DNA from: Flavobacteriales bacterium
GTDB taxonomy: Bacteria > Bacteroidota > Bacteroidia > Flavobacteriales > BACL11
Direction: 5' to 3'
NCBI GenBank assembly: GCA_018652335.1
Contig: JABICI010000023.1
Coordinates: forward strand, 1 to 48,703
DNA length: 48,703 bases
Shown here: positions 16,820 through 25,955 of the stretch, piece after piece
How positions within the stretch are numbered: the stretch's first letter is position 1
How the letters are laid out: each line of letters starts with the position of its first letter
Notes under the pieces: generated by a model
Seen by the model: the letters and a program-made list of their open reading frames with translations, nothing else
Database searches by the model: none
What the model was told of the DNA's origin: nothing
Translations under genes and position numbers: made by a program

Positions 16820-17638
16820 TTATTGACCACCTAAAATAATTGGCAAGTCTCCATCTCCATTACCGATAACAATAACTTTAGAGTTTGGTGATTTCGATAT
16901 CTCTTGAGTAGCTTCAACACCCTTCCATTTTAATAATTGTGGTGTAATAGTTTGATTAACAATCTTTTGAAATTTTGCAATTCCATTAGCCTCAATTTCT
17001 TTTCTTTCAGCTTCCTTTCTAGCTTTATCAATCTTAAACTCATACTCTAATGATTCTTGCTCTTGCTTAAGCTTTTGCTCAATTGCAGTTCTTAAAGTTT
17101 GAGGCAAGGTAACATCTCTAATAAGTATAGCATCTAATAAAAGATATTTTGCTTCAATATTAATTTTTGTTGCAGCAAAAATCTCATCTTCAATAGCTTC
17201 TCTCTTAGTTGAGTACAATTCTTCAGGCAAATAATTCCCAATAACTTCTCTTGTTACAGATCTAATTTCAGGCTTTATAATTCTTTCTAAATAATCTTTT
17301 CCAATATTATCATGTAAATATCCTATTTGATTTGATACTGGTTGGTATCTAAATGACAAATCAATTTTAATAGACAATCCATTTTTTGAAAGAACCTCCA
17401 TCTTTTCAAATGTGTCTTTAAGTTTTACATCATAAATATGCATAGTATTCCATGGTGCAATTATATGAAACCCCTGGTCATATACAGTTTCAATATCTAA
17501 ACCTCCAGCAAATTTTTTAAATAAAACACCTTTTTCGCCTGGCTCAATTGTCACAAACATACTTGAACTAAACATTACAATAAATATTAATCCAACAACT
17601 CCAAGAATTAAAGGTTTAGGTAGACTTTGATTTTCCAT
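16820..17638 (-). CDS. Prohibitin/SPFH-family membrane protein
   Basis: A 272-residue protein with one N-terminal membrane helix (about 9-29) and a prohibitin-type SPFH domain (about 30-200). Typical segments: TIEPGEKGVLFKKFAGG, YDQGFHIIAPWNTMHIYDVK, and FRYQPVSNQIGYLH. A charged helical stretch follows (LKQEQESLEYEFKIDKARKE, about 190-215). Prohibitins form large ring or cage assemblies in the membrane and can associate with FtsH proteases; the substrate here is unknown. A TAATTTTG element lies 59 nt upstream. The DUF4177-like gene follows by 18 nt. Confidence 0.9.
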   Translation of the reverse strand: MENQSLPKPLILGVVGLIFIVMFSSSMFVTIEPGEKGVLFKKFAGGLDIETVYDQGFHIIAPWNTMHIYDVKLKDTFEKMEVLSKNGLSIKIDLSFRYQPVSNQIGYLHDNIGKDYLERIIKPEIRSVTREVIGNYLPEELYSTKREAIEDEIFAATKINIEAKYLLLDAILIRDVTLPQTLRTAIEQKLKQEQESLEYEFKIDKARKEAERKEIEANGIAKFQKIVNQTITPQLLKWKGVEATQEISKSPNSKVIVIGNGDGDLPIILGGQ

Positions 17639-17696
17639 TATTTTTTTTTTAATTATATAAATTATTTTACACTTCTAATATTGTTTTACAAAGATG

Positions 17697-17704
17697 CAAA
17701 ATTA
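17697..17704 (-). promoter_or_regulatory. -7 promoter element (TAATTTTG) of the prohibitin gene
   Basis: Exact TAnnTTTG on the minus strand, in the 102-bp gap between the VWA-like gene and prohibitin; leader about 54 nt. No -33 partner. Confidence 0.4.
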
Positions 17705-17740
17705 TAATGAAATTAAAATATTAAAATATTAAAATATAAA

Positions 17741-19741
17741 TTAAACTAATCCATTATATTTTCTTAAAAAATACTCTAATAAAATTAAAAATATCAGCAA
17801 AATTAATAGATTAGTAATACCTAAAAAACTTACTATATTTTGTTTTGAATGAATAATTTTTTTGTTTAATGCAGATGAATTAATAACAGATTCCAATTCT
17901 TTTAAAGAATTCAAGTAAAAAAACTTTCCCCCACTTTGATTTGAAATATGATTCAATGTTTTGTGATTAACATCATCTGAAAACTGCTCTAATTGTATTT
18001 TTTTAACGTTAAAGAAACCCTTTTTATTTTCATCGCTTCCATCAACTCTTGCTACATAATTATACCTGCCAGGCTTTAATATTCCAAGATCAACAAATAA
18101 AGTATTTGACTTTTTAGAAAATAAATATTCTTTAGTATTTAATGAATTATCAGAAATAGAAAATTTAATCTCCTTGTCATTAACTAATTCATAAGATTCA
18201 TTATAAAGTTCAGCATTAATAACAACGCTTTCATCTTGATCATAATCATTCTTATATTTTATCCTTAATAAACTTTTTTCATCATCAATAATTAAATATT
18301 GTGTAAGCTTTAAGAAGATCTCATCAAAAGCTATATTTGAATTATTTATCTTATAATCAAAAAACTTCCATCTCCAAAATCCTTCAGCTGTAACAAAAGC
18401 AATTTTTTTTTCATCTATATACTTTATCATCATCACAGAACTCTTAGATAAAGATTCCTCTTGTTTATTTTTTAAAATAAAATCAAAATTTCCTTTAAGT
18501 TTTTGATTAATATCTGATGAAAATAAAGGCGGTGCATAATTAACAAGATTATTTAACTCATCAGAAAATGTAAATTTTGAGAATCTATTATTTAAAGAAA
18601 TAGTAATAGGATATTTATTTTTATCATTATAAAATTCTCTATTTTTTTCAAAATTTTCAAAATAATAATCCACAGAATTAAATACGATGAGAGATACTTT
18701 ATTATTAAGTAAATTATCAGGTATAATATTTACACCAAAAAGAACAATAAGCTGGTATTTATCAATATTGTATTCTTCATCTATGTCTTTAATAACTACA
18801 TTATATCTTGGATTTTTGCTTATTGAATTATTAAAAGCTGCTAAATCAGGTGTATTGGTGTTTTTTAAAATTAAAATACTTGATGAGTAGTCTATAACAT
18901 CAATATATTTTGTAAAAGAATTATTTGTTAAATTTTCTTCCCCATTTATAGGAATTATTTTAACATCTAAATTTAGTAAACCAACTTTTTCAGCAACTAA
19001 GTCTAGTTCAAAAATCTTATAATTATTATCTTTCTTAAAAGTAACAATTTCATCATACAACTTGATTTTTCCATCTTTAATAACTAAACGACTTTTAACA
19101 TCATTTTTAATTGAAGATGCAATTGAAACTTCTAGAGGAAAAGAATTGCCTAGGAATGTAACTTCGTTAGTTTCAACTTTATCAATTCTAAGATCTTTTT
19201 TAAATGTAGTATCTCCCAATGCAATACAATATACAGGAAAATTATAAGATAAGTATTGAGGATTAAGACCTGTATTATAACTTCCGTCACTAGCTAATAT
19301 AAGCCCAGCTACGTTACGGCCTTCAAATTTATTATTTAATTCAGCAAATAAATTTGAAAAATTAGACTTTAAGCCAGTATTTTTTATAAATCCATTGTAT
19401 ATCTTATCAGAAAAAGAAAATTCATACGACTTGAAATTAATAAGATTGTTTTTAAGTGAAATTAATTCATCAGTAATATCTTCATTAATTGATGTAGAGT
19501 TATCTTTAGCAAATATTAAGATTGGATCTTCAAAATAATTATTATTTAATTTTATTATTGGATTTAAAAGCAACAATAAAATAACACTTAAATAAAAAAA
19601 TCTAATTACAAATAGAAATAAATTAACATTTTTAGATATGAGTTTTGCCTTATTATTGTAAAGCAGATAGGTAAAAATAAATCCAAAAGAAACACATATT
19701 AGGACATAAAAATAAGATGAATCAATATTTATTTCAAACAT
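17741..19741 (-). CDS. Large VWA-like membrane protein of unknown function
   Basis: A 666-residue protein with two N-terminal membrane helices (about 9-27 and 41-62), a long extracytoplasmic region, and one C-terminal helix (about 644-661). The segment after helix 2 contains DNSTSI (about 80-85), a DxSxS-type MIDAS motif, and later GLILASDGSYNTG; both fit a von Willebrand factor A fold. Beyond residue 300 there are glutamine-amidotransferase-like and beta-sandwich-looking stretches. Similar 'VWA with N- and C-terminal helices' proteins are widespread in Bacteroidota and often sit near BatA/BatB-type genes, but none are here. It starts 4 nt after fabG ends, so the two are co-transcribed. Confidence 0.7.
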   Translation of the reverse strand: MFEINIDSSYFYVLICVSFGFIFTYLLYNNKAKLISKNVNLFLFVIRFFYLSVILLLLLNPIIKLNNNYFEDPILIFAKDNSTSINEDITDELISLKNNLINFKSYEFSFSDKIYNGFIKNTGLKSNFSNLFAELNNKFEGRNVAGLILASDGSYNTGLNPQYLSYNFPVYCIALGDTTFKKDLRIDKVETNEVTFLGNSFPLEVSIASSIKNDVKSRLVIKDGKIKLYDEIVTFKKDNNYKIFELDLVAEKVGLLNLDVKIIPINGEENLTNNSFTKYIDVIDYSSSILILKNTNTPDLAAFNNSISKNPRYNVVIKDIDEEYNIDKYQLIVLFGVNIIPDNLLNNKVSLIVFNSVDYYFENFEKNREFYNDKNKYPITISLNNRFSKFTFSDELNNLVNYAPPLFSSDINQKLKGNFDFILKNKQEESLSKSSVMMIKYIDEKKIAFVTAEGFWRWKFFDYKINNSNIAFDEIFLKLTQYLIIDDEKSLLRIKYKNDYDQDESVVINAELYNESYELVNDKEIKFSISDNSLNTKEYLFSKKSNTLFVDLGILKPGRYNYVARVDGSDENKKGFFNVKKIQLEQFSDDVNHKTLNHISNQSGGKFFYLNSLKELESVINSSALNKKIIHSKQNIVSFLGITNLLILLIFLILLEYFLRKYNGLV

Positions 19742-19745
19742 TCAA

Positions 19746-20489
19746 TCAGGTTAGCATTCCACCACAAACATTAATAACCTGGCCAGTAATATATGATGAG
19801 AGGTCTGAAGCTAAAAACATAGATACATTTGCAATATCTTCAGGATCACCAACTCTTTTAAGAGGTATTTGATTTCGCCAATTATTAATTGCATCATCTT
19901 CAAGCGATTCAGTCATTTCAGTTTCAATAAAACCAGGTGCGATTGCATTGCATCTAATATTTCTTGACCCCAACTCTAGTGCAGTTGATTTTGTAAATCC
20001 AATTATACCAGCTTTGGAAGCAGAATAATTAGTTTGACCAGCGTTTCCTTTAACCCCTACAACAGAACTCATATTAATAATTGAACCTTTTTTAGCTTTC
20101 ATCATAGTTTTAATGACAGCTTTTGTCATATTAAAAACTGAATTCATATTAATTTGCATTACTAAATTGAAATCATTTTCAGTCATTCGCATTAAAAGAC
20201 TATCCTTGGTAATTCCTGCATTATTTACTAAAACATCAATAGATCCAAAATCTTCTATTACAGATTTTGAAAGTTCTTGTGCAGCAATAAAATTAGAAGC
20301 ATCTGATTTATATCCTTTAGCCTTAACTCCAAAACATGCTAGTTCATTCTCCAATGATTTTGCTTTAGTTGCTGAAGAAAGATAAGTAAAGGCAATATTA
20401 GCTCCATTTTTTGCAAAAACTGTTGCAACTCCCCTACCAATACCTCTACTAGCTCCTGTTATTATTACATTTTTACCTTCTAATAGCAT
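19746..20489 (-). CDS. fabG: 3-oxoacyl-[acyl-carrier-protein] reductase
   Basis: A 247-residue classical short-chain dehydrogenase that reduces 3-oxoacyl-ACP with NADPH in fatty acid elongation. Cofactor motif TGASRGIG (11-18), NNAG (89-92), catalytic S142, Y155 and K159 in NYSASK, and the late PGFIETEM. Length and C-terminus (INVCGGM) match FabG. A TACTTTTG element ends 13 nt before the ATG. The VWA-like gene follows by 4 nt. No other fab gene is adjacent. Confidence 0.93.
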   Translation of the reverse strand: MLLEGKNVIITGASRGIGRGVATVFAKNGANIAFTYLSSATKAKSLENELACFGVKAKGYKSDASNFIAAQELSKSVIEDFGSIDVLVNNAGITKDSLLMRMTENDFNLVMQINMNSVFNMTKAVIKTMMKAKKGSIINMSSVVGVKGNAGQTNYSASKAGIIGFTKSTALELGSRNIRCNAIAPGFIETEMTESLEDDAINNWRNQIPLKRVGDPEDIANVSMFLASDLSSYITGQVINVCGGMLT

Positions 20490-20502
20490 CTTATTTTTTT
20501 TT

Positions 20503-20510
20503 CAAAAGTA
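20503..20510 (-). promoter_or_regulatory. -7 promoter element (TACTTTTG) of fabG
   Basis: Exact TAnnTTTG on the minus strand; leader about 9 nt. No -33 TTTG at the proper distance. Confidence 0.45.
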
Positions 20511-20565
20511 AAAAATATTATACACTAAATATAAAAAGACAATCTAAATTATGAAGAGAATAAAG

Positions 20566-21186
20566 TTATTTTAAATATATTGATTTTTGAATAGATCCAT
20601 CACTATAAATATAAAAGTATAAACTGTTATAATGAACATCTACAACTTCTCTTCCATAAAAATCAATAATCTTAGTTATTTTTCTTTTGGATTGTAACTC
20701 AACTAAAGAAGAAACTGAACAATTAGTACTAAAAACAGCTGTGTTATCAATTTGCCATGAGTAATTAGCAAGGGAGATATTATCAACTTCAACACAAAGT
20801 AAACTAGGATTATCAACTGCGGTAAAATACCAAAGTCCTGAGGGATTGCCATTTTTAACAGATAGTGATATAAGCTGATTATTACTACAATTAACTTCAA
20901 ATAAGTTACCATTACTACTTAAATCTAAACTTACAATTTGATTATCATAGCAAAAAAGTTCTGTTAAACTACTAAAATTTTCAATTCCTGTAAGATCACT
21001 AATACCCAAATCTGGAATATAAAGATAGACTACAGTATCAATGGCACTTGTAAAAACACTATCATTTAATACGTCATCAATGCCTAAATTTATTAATTCT
21101 TGTTCAAAAGCATCATCTGGAATGAAAGTGTTTTGTGTTGCTCCAACAAAAGGGAAAATTAAAATTATAAAAATTATATTTTTCAT
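20566..21186 (-). CDS. Secreted leucine-rich-repeat protein with T9SS-like tail
   Basis: A 206-residue exported protein. A signal peptide (about 1-17) is followed by the opening FIPDDAFEQELINLGID, which is common on Bacteroidota LRR surface proteins. Two or three short LRR-like repeats follow (ISDLTGIENFSSLTELFCYDN, written here as overlapping the pattern LTxLxCxxNxL). The tail (about 165-206: KITKIIDFYGREV, then YIYSDGSIQKS) has the form of a T9SS sorting signal. Its ATG overlaps the stop of the upstream 910-residue gene by one base (TAATG), so the two are translationally coupled. Likely a surface or adhesion protein; the ligand is unknown. Confidence 0.75.
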   Translation of the reverse strand: MKNIIFIILIFPFVGATQNTFIPDDAFEQELINLGIDDVLNDSVFTSAIDTVVYLYIPDLGISDLTGIENFSSLTELFCYDNQIVSLDLSSNGNLFEVNCSNNQLISLSVKNGNPSGLWYFTAVDNPSLLCVEVDNISLANYSWQIDNTAVFSTNCSVSSLVELQSKRKITKIIDFYGREVVDVHYNSLYFYIYSDGSIQKSIYLK

Positions 21187-23918
21187 TATTTCTTAATAAT
21201 TTGTTTTACAAGAGATTTTTCTCCTATAGACACATCAATAAAGTACACACCTGATTTAAATCCATTAAGAGAAAGATTAATCTGATTAACACCATTAATT
21301 ACATTAATATTTTTGTCAGCAAACATCTGTCTTCCAAGTTCATCATAAATAGTAATATTACAAGTAGAAACATTTTTTAAATCTAGCAACAAAGAAAAAT
21401 TATCAGCTACAGGATTTGGGAAAATTGTGTAATCATAATTCTTATTATTGATATTTGAGACGCTTAATATCTCCCCTATTGAATTAATATTTGTTTGATA
21501 TACACCATTTCCAAATGTTCCAACAATTAGTAAACCGTCAGACTGTCTGTATTCAATATATTCAACAATTGTAGACCCTATGGTAGAGCTTGCAACCTGC
21601 TCCCATGTAGTATTTATTCCATCAATTTTTGAAGTTGCAAATAAGCCAACTGTAGTACCGACTAAATATAGGGTGTCATCACCCAAAGGGATAATTTGAG
21701 CATCTCGACATGATGGTCCATTTCCAGATCCACTATTATTTTGTTCAAGATTCCCACCTGCTTTTTGCCAATTCTGACCACCGTCTAAACTATGCCATAA
21801 AGAATATACACTGTAATTTGAAAACACTACCATAATTTCATCAGCATTATCTGGATTTATTGCAATATCTGTACAATACGAACCACTTCCAGTTAAAATA
21901 TTTGGTAATTGAATAACATCTGGGTCACCAACACTTGCATTATCAACTCGAAATAAATATTTGTTCTGAGTTCCAACATACATAATATCTGCAGGATTAG
22001 TTGATGTAGACAATACTGATATTTTAATACTTTGTGGAGATAAAGAGTCAGAAAATAATTCCCAACCAAAATCTGATTTATCATGAGAGCCGTTGTATTG
22101 AATATTATTTAGATTATTATTTCTCCAAATTTTATTTGCTTCGGCCCAATAAATAACATTATCATTATTTGCATCCATTTCCATAGGATTCATCCACATA
22201 TAATTATTACTATCACAAGAAGCCGGATCCATTCTTTGAAATCCAAGTCTTTCTGCGTTAGTATCTAATTTCATTTTGTACATAACTCCTCTTTGAATTG
22301 TTAAATAAAAATCTTCTTCATTGTCTGCTATTCCAGCATGAGAACCATCTCCATTAAATGGCATATTCCAATTAGCATTTATATCTGGACTAAAAGTAAT
22401 TCTACTTCCATTATCTTGAAAACCTCCTTGAAGAACATCTGAATTTTCATTTTTACTTATTGCCACTGTATATAATTGAGTTGTATTATATCCATTATTT
22501 AAAGACAGCCAGTCAACAGAATCCTTGTAAATATTATTAGTTTTAAATACACCACCATCATTACCATTAATCATTATACTATCATTAGATGGAAGGTACA
22601 AAATTACATGTTGATCTGGATGATGATTTGGGTAAGAACCCCAGTTGCCATCTCCTTCAGATGACCCTGCTCTGTAACCACCAATTATTGTTGTATTTGA
22701 TGAAGTTGTAAAACCGTCTGTTGATCTCCAGAGGTTAGTACCTCCAATTATAACAAGATTACTATCTGTTGGATGCACATTAACTACAAGGTCATATGAA
22801 CCTTGAGCATTAAAATTATCAAATGAAGTATTCTGGTTAGTTGGTATGCTAGATGAAAGGTCAGTCCATTGCCCACCAGCACCTGTTCCATCTCCAGAAA
22901 TATATTCATACTTCCACAAAGAAGTCCAAGTTTCTCCACCAAAAAAGACATCTGTATGTTGACCATAACCTGTAGTCTCAGCAGCTAAGAAATATATCTG
23001 ATTTTCATTAGAAGGATTAATACCAATAACTACACGACTATACACAGGAGGAAATAGAGAATCTGCAATATTTATCCAATTTTGCCCGTCACTTGATCGC
23101 CAAATCCCATTGTCACTACAGTTACTACTAATTGTGGCATAAACTACACCCTGGCTAGTAACATTAACATCAGTGTATTGATAATAATTTGTATTAGATC
23201 CACCAAGTTGCTTTGTCCAACTTAACCCACCATCAACTGATTTGTAAATATCACCCCTTGTAGCAACATATACTACATCTAATGAATCATTGCTGAAATC
23301 TGTTTTTATACTAAATGTAAAATCAAAATCACCATCTAAAACTGTGGGAGTATTTGAAGTAGTAATTGGTAATGAGTCCCAGCTCAAACCACCGTCTATT
23401 GATTTCCAAATACCATTACCATAAATAGAAACGTCACTCAGATATGAGCCTCTATTTTCTCCAGTACCAAAATACCAGATATTTTCTTTACCATCTCTTC
23501 TATCTTGAGTTAAACATGAAATTCGATGTTCCTGACTGGGTTGAGTTGTCATTGTCCAGCTAGCTCCGGCATCAATAGAACGAAACATACCTCCTGAAGC
23601 TCCTCCTGCAAGTATAATATTCTCGTCTAAAACATCTAATGCCAAGGCTCTTGTTCTTCCGCCTACATTAAAAGGACCTCTATTTATCCAGTTTGATTTA
23701 CTAAAATTCTTAGAAATTGGAATAGTTTTTGCAAATGTCATTTCTTTCTTTCTAATATTTTTTGGGATTTCTCCAGTTGCAGGGTCAATTAATCTCATTT
23801 GTTCCCATACAATTCTTTCTGATGGATTATCAGAGGGGTAAAAAACAGATTTATTTTCTTTCTCACTAATTGAGGAAGCTATTACTAAACTTAAAATAAA
23901 GGGTAGAATTTGAAACAT
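21186..23918 (-). CDS. Secreted BNR/Asp-box beta-propeller protein with T9SS sorting domain
   Basis: A 910-residue exported protein with signal peptide (about 1-18). The body is built from sortilin/VPS10-like propeller repeats with Asp-box motifs SxDxGxxW: SIDAGASW, SIDGGLSW, SVDGGLSW, SLDGGQNW, and a related SSDGQNW. The C-terminal 85 or so residues form a T9SS type A sorting domain (DYTIFPNPVADNFSL, then YDELGRQM, then GVYFIDV). Such proteins are often called glycosyl hydrolases by BNR similarity, but no catalytic residues can be assigned here; adhesion or glycan binding is as likely. It overlaps the LRR gene by one base. Confidence 0.85.
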   Translation of the reverse strand: MFQILPFILSLVIASSISEKENKSVFYPSDNPSERIVWEQMRLIDPATGEIPKNIRKKEMTFAKTIPISKNFSKSNWINRGPFNVGGRTRALALDVLDENIILAGGASGGMFRSIDAGASWTMTTQPSQEHRISCLTQDRRDGKENIWYFGTGENRGSYLSDVSIYGNGIWKSIDGGLSWDSLPITTSNTPTVLDGDFDFTFSIKTDFSNDSLDVVYVATRGDIYKSVDGGLSWTKQLGGSNTNYYQYTDVNVTSQGVVYATISSNCSDNGIWRSSDGQNWINIADSLFPPVYSRVVIGINPSNENQIYFLAAETTGYGQHTDVFFGGETWTSLWKYEYISGDGTGAGGQWTDLSSSIPTNQNTSFDNFNAQGSYDLVVNVHPTDSNLVIIGGTNLWRSTDGFTTSSNTTIIGGYRAGSSEGDGNWGSYPNHHPDQHVILYLPSNDSIMINGNDGGVFKTNNIYKDSVDWLSLNNGYNTTQLYTVAISKNENSDVLQGGFQDNGSRITFSPDINANWNMPFNGDGSHAGIADNEEDFYLTIQRGVMYKMKLDTNAERLGFQRMDPASCDSNNYMWMNPMEMDANNDNVIYWAEANKIWRNNNLNNIQYNGSHDKSDFGWELFSDSLSPQSIKISVLSTSTNPADIMYVGTQNKYLFRVDNASVGDPDVIQLPNILTGSGSYCTDIAINPDNADEIMVVFSNYSVYSLWHSLDGGQNWQKAGGNLEQNNSGSGNGPSCRDAQIIPLGDDTLYLVGTTVGLFATSKIDGINTTWEQVASSTIGSTIVEYIEYRQSDGLLIVGTFGNGVYQTNINSIGEILSVSNINNKNYDYTIFPNPVADNFSLLLDLKNVSTCNITIYDELGRQMFADKNINVINGVNQINLSLNGFKSGVYFIDVSIGEKSLVKQIIKK

Positions 23919-23952
23919 GGCAGTTTTTTTGTAAAAATAACAAAATATATAT

Positions 23953-23960
23953 CAAATATA
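23953..23960 (-). promoter_or_regulatory. -7 promoter element (TATATTTG) of the BNR protein gene
   Basis: Exact TAnnTTTG on the minus strand in the 77-bp gap between the DUF983 gene and the BNR gene; leader about 30 nt. Confidence 0.4.
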
Positions 23961-23995
23961 ATTGACAATAAACTCGCTATACTAAAAAAAATATA

Positions 23996-24379
23996 TCACT
24001 CTTTACTATTAAAAGAGATAAATATATTTATCCAAATTAATCTTGATAAAAAATAAACAACAGGAGAGATAATAATTAGTGAAATTGAAATAATAATAAT
24101 TTCATTTATAACATTTATACTATTAAAAAATAAACTTAAAGCTAGCCAAATTATCAAAAATACAGATACTGAAAGTGCGTAACTAACATACATAGCGCCA
24201 TACCAAAAACCTAATTCTATCTCAAATTTAAGATTACAACTTTTACAGCTACCTAAATCGCCATTATTTTTAACAAAAATATTAGTATATGGATTATTTC
24301 TAGGCCAAAATTTTGAGGATTGGCACCTAGGACAAACATTGTTTAAAATACTATATGCTTTTGTTCCTTTTGTAAACAT
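23996..24379 (-). CDS. DUF983 family membrane protein
   Basis: A 127-residue protein: an N-terminal zinc-ribbon-like part with CPRC (16-19) and CKSC (45-48), the family segment LKFEIELGFWYGAMYVSYAL, then two membrane helices (about 63-85 and 93-115). DUF983 proteins are widespread in Bacteroidota and alphaproteobacteria with no assigned role. Gap to the upstream photolyase-like gene is 8 nt, so it is the last gene of that operon. Confidence 0.87.
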   Translation of the reverse strand: MFTKGTKAYSILNNVCPRCQSSKFWPRNNPYTNIFVKNNGDLGSCKSCNLKFEIELGFWYGAMYVSYALSVSVFLIIWLALSLFFNSINVINEIIIISISLIIISPVVYFLSRLIWINIFISFNSKE

Positions 24380-24387
24380 AATTTAAT

Positions 24388-25461
24388 TTAAAACTTAATT
24401 TCTTTTTTAACATTATTCCAAAATTTAAAAAAGGATGGAAAATCACCTTTCACACTACACAACCAATCTCTATTATCTTCAATTCCTTTATAGTTAAAGT
24501 TTAGAGGATGTTCCTTAAAAAAAATATTATTAGATTTTTTCGGTATATCTTGAAATTCACCAACGAAAACCTTAATATCTTTAATGTTTTTTGATAATTC
24601 AAGCATGAAATTCATTGAATTATCACTAATAGGATACTTTTTAAAAATACTGGGTTCTATTAAAAGAATTCTATGAGCATCAATATCATTACGCCAAACT
24701 GGGTCAAGATTATAATAATTATATACACATATATCCTTATTATCATTTAAAATTAATTGATCAGATTCTGGAAAATTTGTTTCTCTTATTTCTTTAGAAA
24801 TTTCTGAAAATATTGCAGGTTGTGACATTTCAGATATTACATCATAGCTAGTATCTAAGAATGTATTTTTTTGAATGACTTTTGTGTATTTATTAATATT
24901 ATCTTGATTTGCTATATATTTCTTGTTACTGTTAGCTCCACAAACCCATTGCCAGCTTAATGAATTAGATGCTAAATCTCCATCGAGCAAATAAAAGTAC
25001 ATCCAATTTGCAGGATCATTCCATCTAAATTTTGCAATGTTTGTTGCTAAAAAAGCAATATACATCCTTAAATGATTATGCATGTAGCCAGTCTTATATA
25101 ATTCTTTAATTGAGGAGTCGAGGACATTAATACCAGTCTTTGCATCAGTTATACACTTAGAAATACCATTTTCATTAACATCTGTTTGGATATTTTTAAT
25201 ATCCTTGTTTATATCTTTTAACTGCCAGATTAACTGCCAATAATCTCTCCAAGCTAATTCCTGTACAAATTTTTCAATTTCATTAAAATGATATTCTTTT
25301 TCTTTTAAGTTTTGAAAAACTTGCTTTGTAGATATTACACCTCTAGAAATAAAAGGAGATAGCATAGATACTGATCCATCAATAAAATTTCGAGTTCTAG
25401 CATACTGTACTGGATTGATTAAGTCAATTCTTTTTAAAATATCAGCATATTTAGTAATCAT
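24388..25461 (-). CDS. Photolyase/cryptochrome FAD-binding-domain protein without N-terminal antenna domain
   Basis: A 357-residue protein whose first 200 residues match the helical FAD-binding domain of photolyases. Supporting segments: RNFIDGSVSMLSPFISRGVIS (about 24-44, family 'LSPYLSxGxIS'), LAWRDYW (69-75), MHNHLRMY (127-134), and DGDLASNSLSWQWVCG (160-175). The usual N-terminal alpha/beta antenna domain is absent, since the FAD domain starts at residue 1. A C-terminal part (about 245-345) looks alpha/beta: RILLIEPSIFKKYPIS, then KVFVGEF, ending GDFPSFFKFW. The ATG overlaps the flavin-reductase stop (ATGA). Role in DNA repair or light sensing is plausible but unproven. Confidence 0.8.
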   Translation of the reverse strand: MITKYADILKRIDLINPVQYARTRNFIDGSVSMLSPFISRGVISTKQVFQNLKEKEYHFNEIEKFVQELAWRDYWQLIWQLKDINKDIKNIQTDVNENGISKCITDAKTGINVLDSSIKELYKTGYMHNHLRMYIAFLATNIAKFRWNDPANWMYFYLLDGDLASNSLSWQWVCGANSNKKYIANQDNINKYTKVIQKNTFLDTSYDVISEMSQPAIFSEISKEIRETNFPESDQLILNDNKDICVYNYYNLDPVWRNDIDAHRILLIEPSIFKKYPISDNSMNFMLELSKNIKDIKVFVGEFQDIPKKSNNIFFKEHPLNFNYKGIEDNRDWLCSVKGDFPSFFKFWNNVKKEIKF

Positions 25462-25937
25462 AATATAATTTTATTTTTAACTAAATCTTGAAATGTTAAA
25501 ATATTTGATTCAGAAAATGTTTTGAATTTATCTACATTAAAAAGAAATAACTCATGATCTCCATTAATTGCAAATGAGTTTTTCTTATCAATTTTAATTA
25601 AAGCAATTGTTCCATGTAAAACTTCAAAATCATTCCAGTTAATTAATAACTTTTTATCTCTTAAAAATTTATCCTTATTAAATTTATATCCAGATTTTTT
25701 ACCAAATTTCTTAACAAGTTCAATTTGATTTTTTGATAAAAGTTGTAAAACAAATTGATTAGAATTTTTAACATTTTTGTATGTTAAAGTATTATAATCT
25801 ATTGCAATTGCATAAATTTTAGGTTTCATACTTACTGCAGTGACATAAGTACAAATATTCATATTAATTTTACCTTTTTCATCAACAGTTTGAAGACTAT
25901 AGATTGGAGAATCAATTATATTCCAAGGACGTTTCAT
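25458..25937 (-). CDS. Flavin reductase-like FMN-binding split-barrel protein
   Basis: A 159-residue protein with the flavin-reductase-like split barrel: MNICTYVTAVSMKPKIYAI early (about 25-43), then NSNQFVLQLLSKNQIELVKKFG, and ELFLFNVDKFKTF late. The family reduces or binds FMN; short versions such as this are often uncharacterised. It lies between the BI-1-type gene (18 nt upstream) and the photolyase-like gene (4-nt overlap). The pairing of a flavin-binding reductase fold with an FAD photolyase fold suggests a shared flavin role. Confidence 0.75.
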   Translation of the reverse strand: MKRPWNIIDSPIYSLQTVDEKGKINMNICTYVTAVSMKPKIYAIAIDYNTLTYKNVKNSNQFVLQLLSKNQIELVKKFGKKSGYKFNKDKFLRDKKLLINWNDFEVLHGTIALIKIDKKNSFAINGDHELFLFNVDKFKTFSESNILTFQDLVKNKIIL

Positions 25938-25955
25938 TTTAAGCTTTACTATTAA

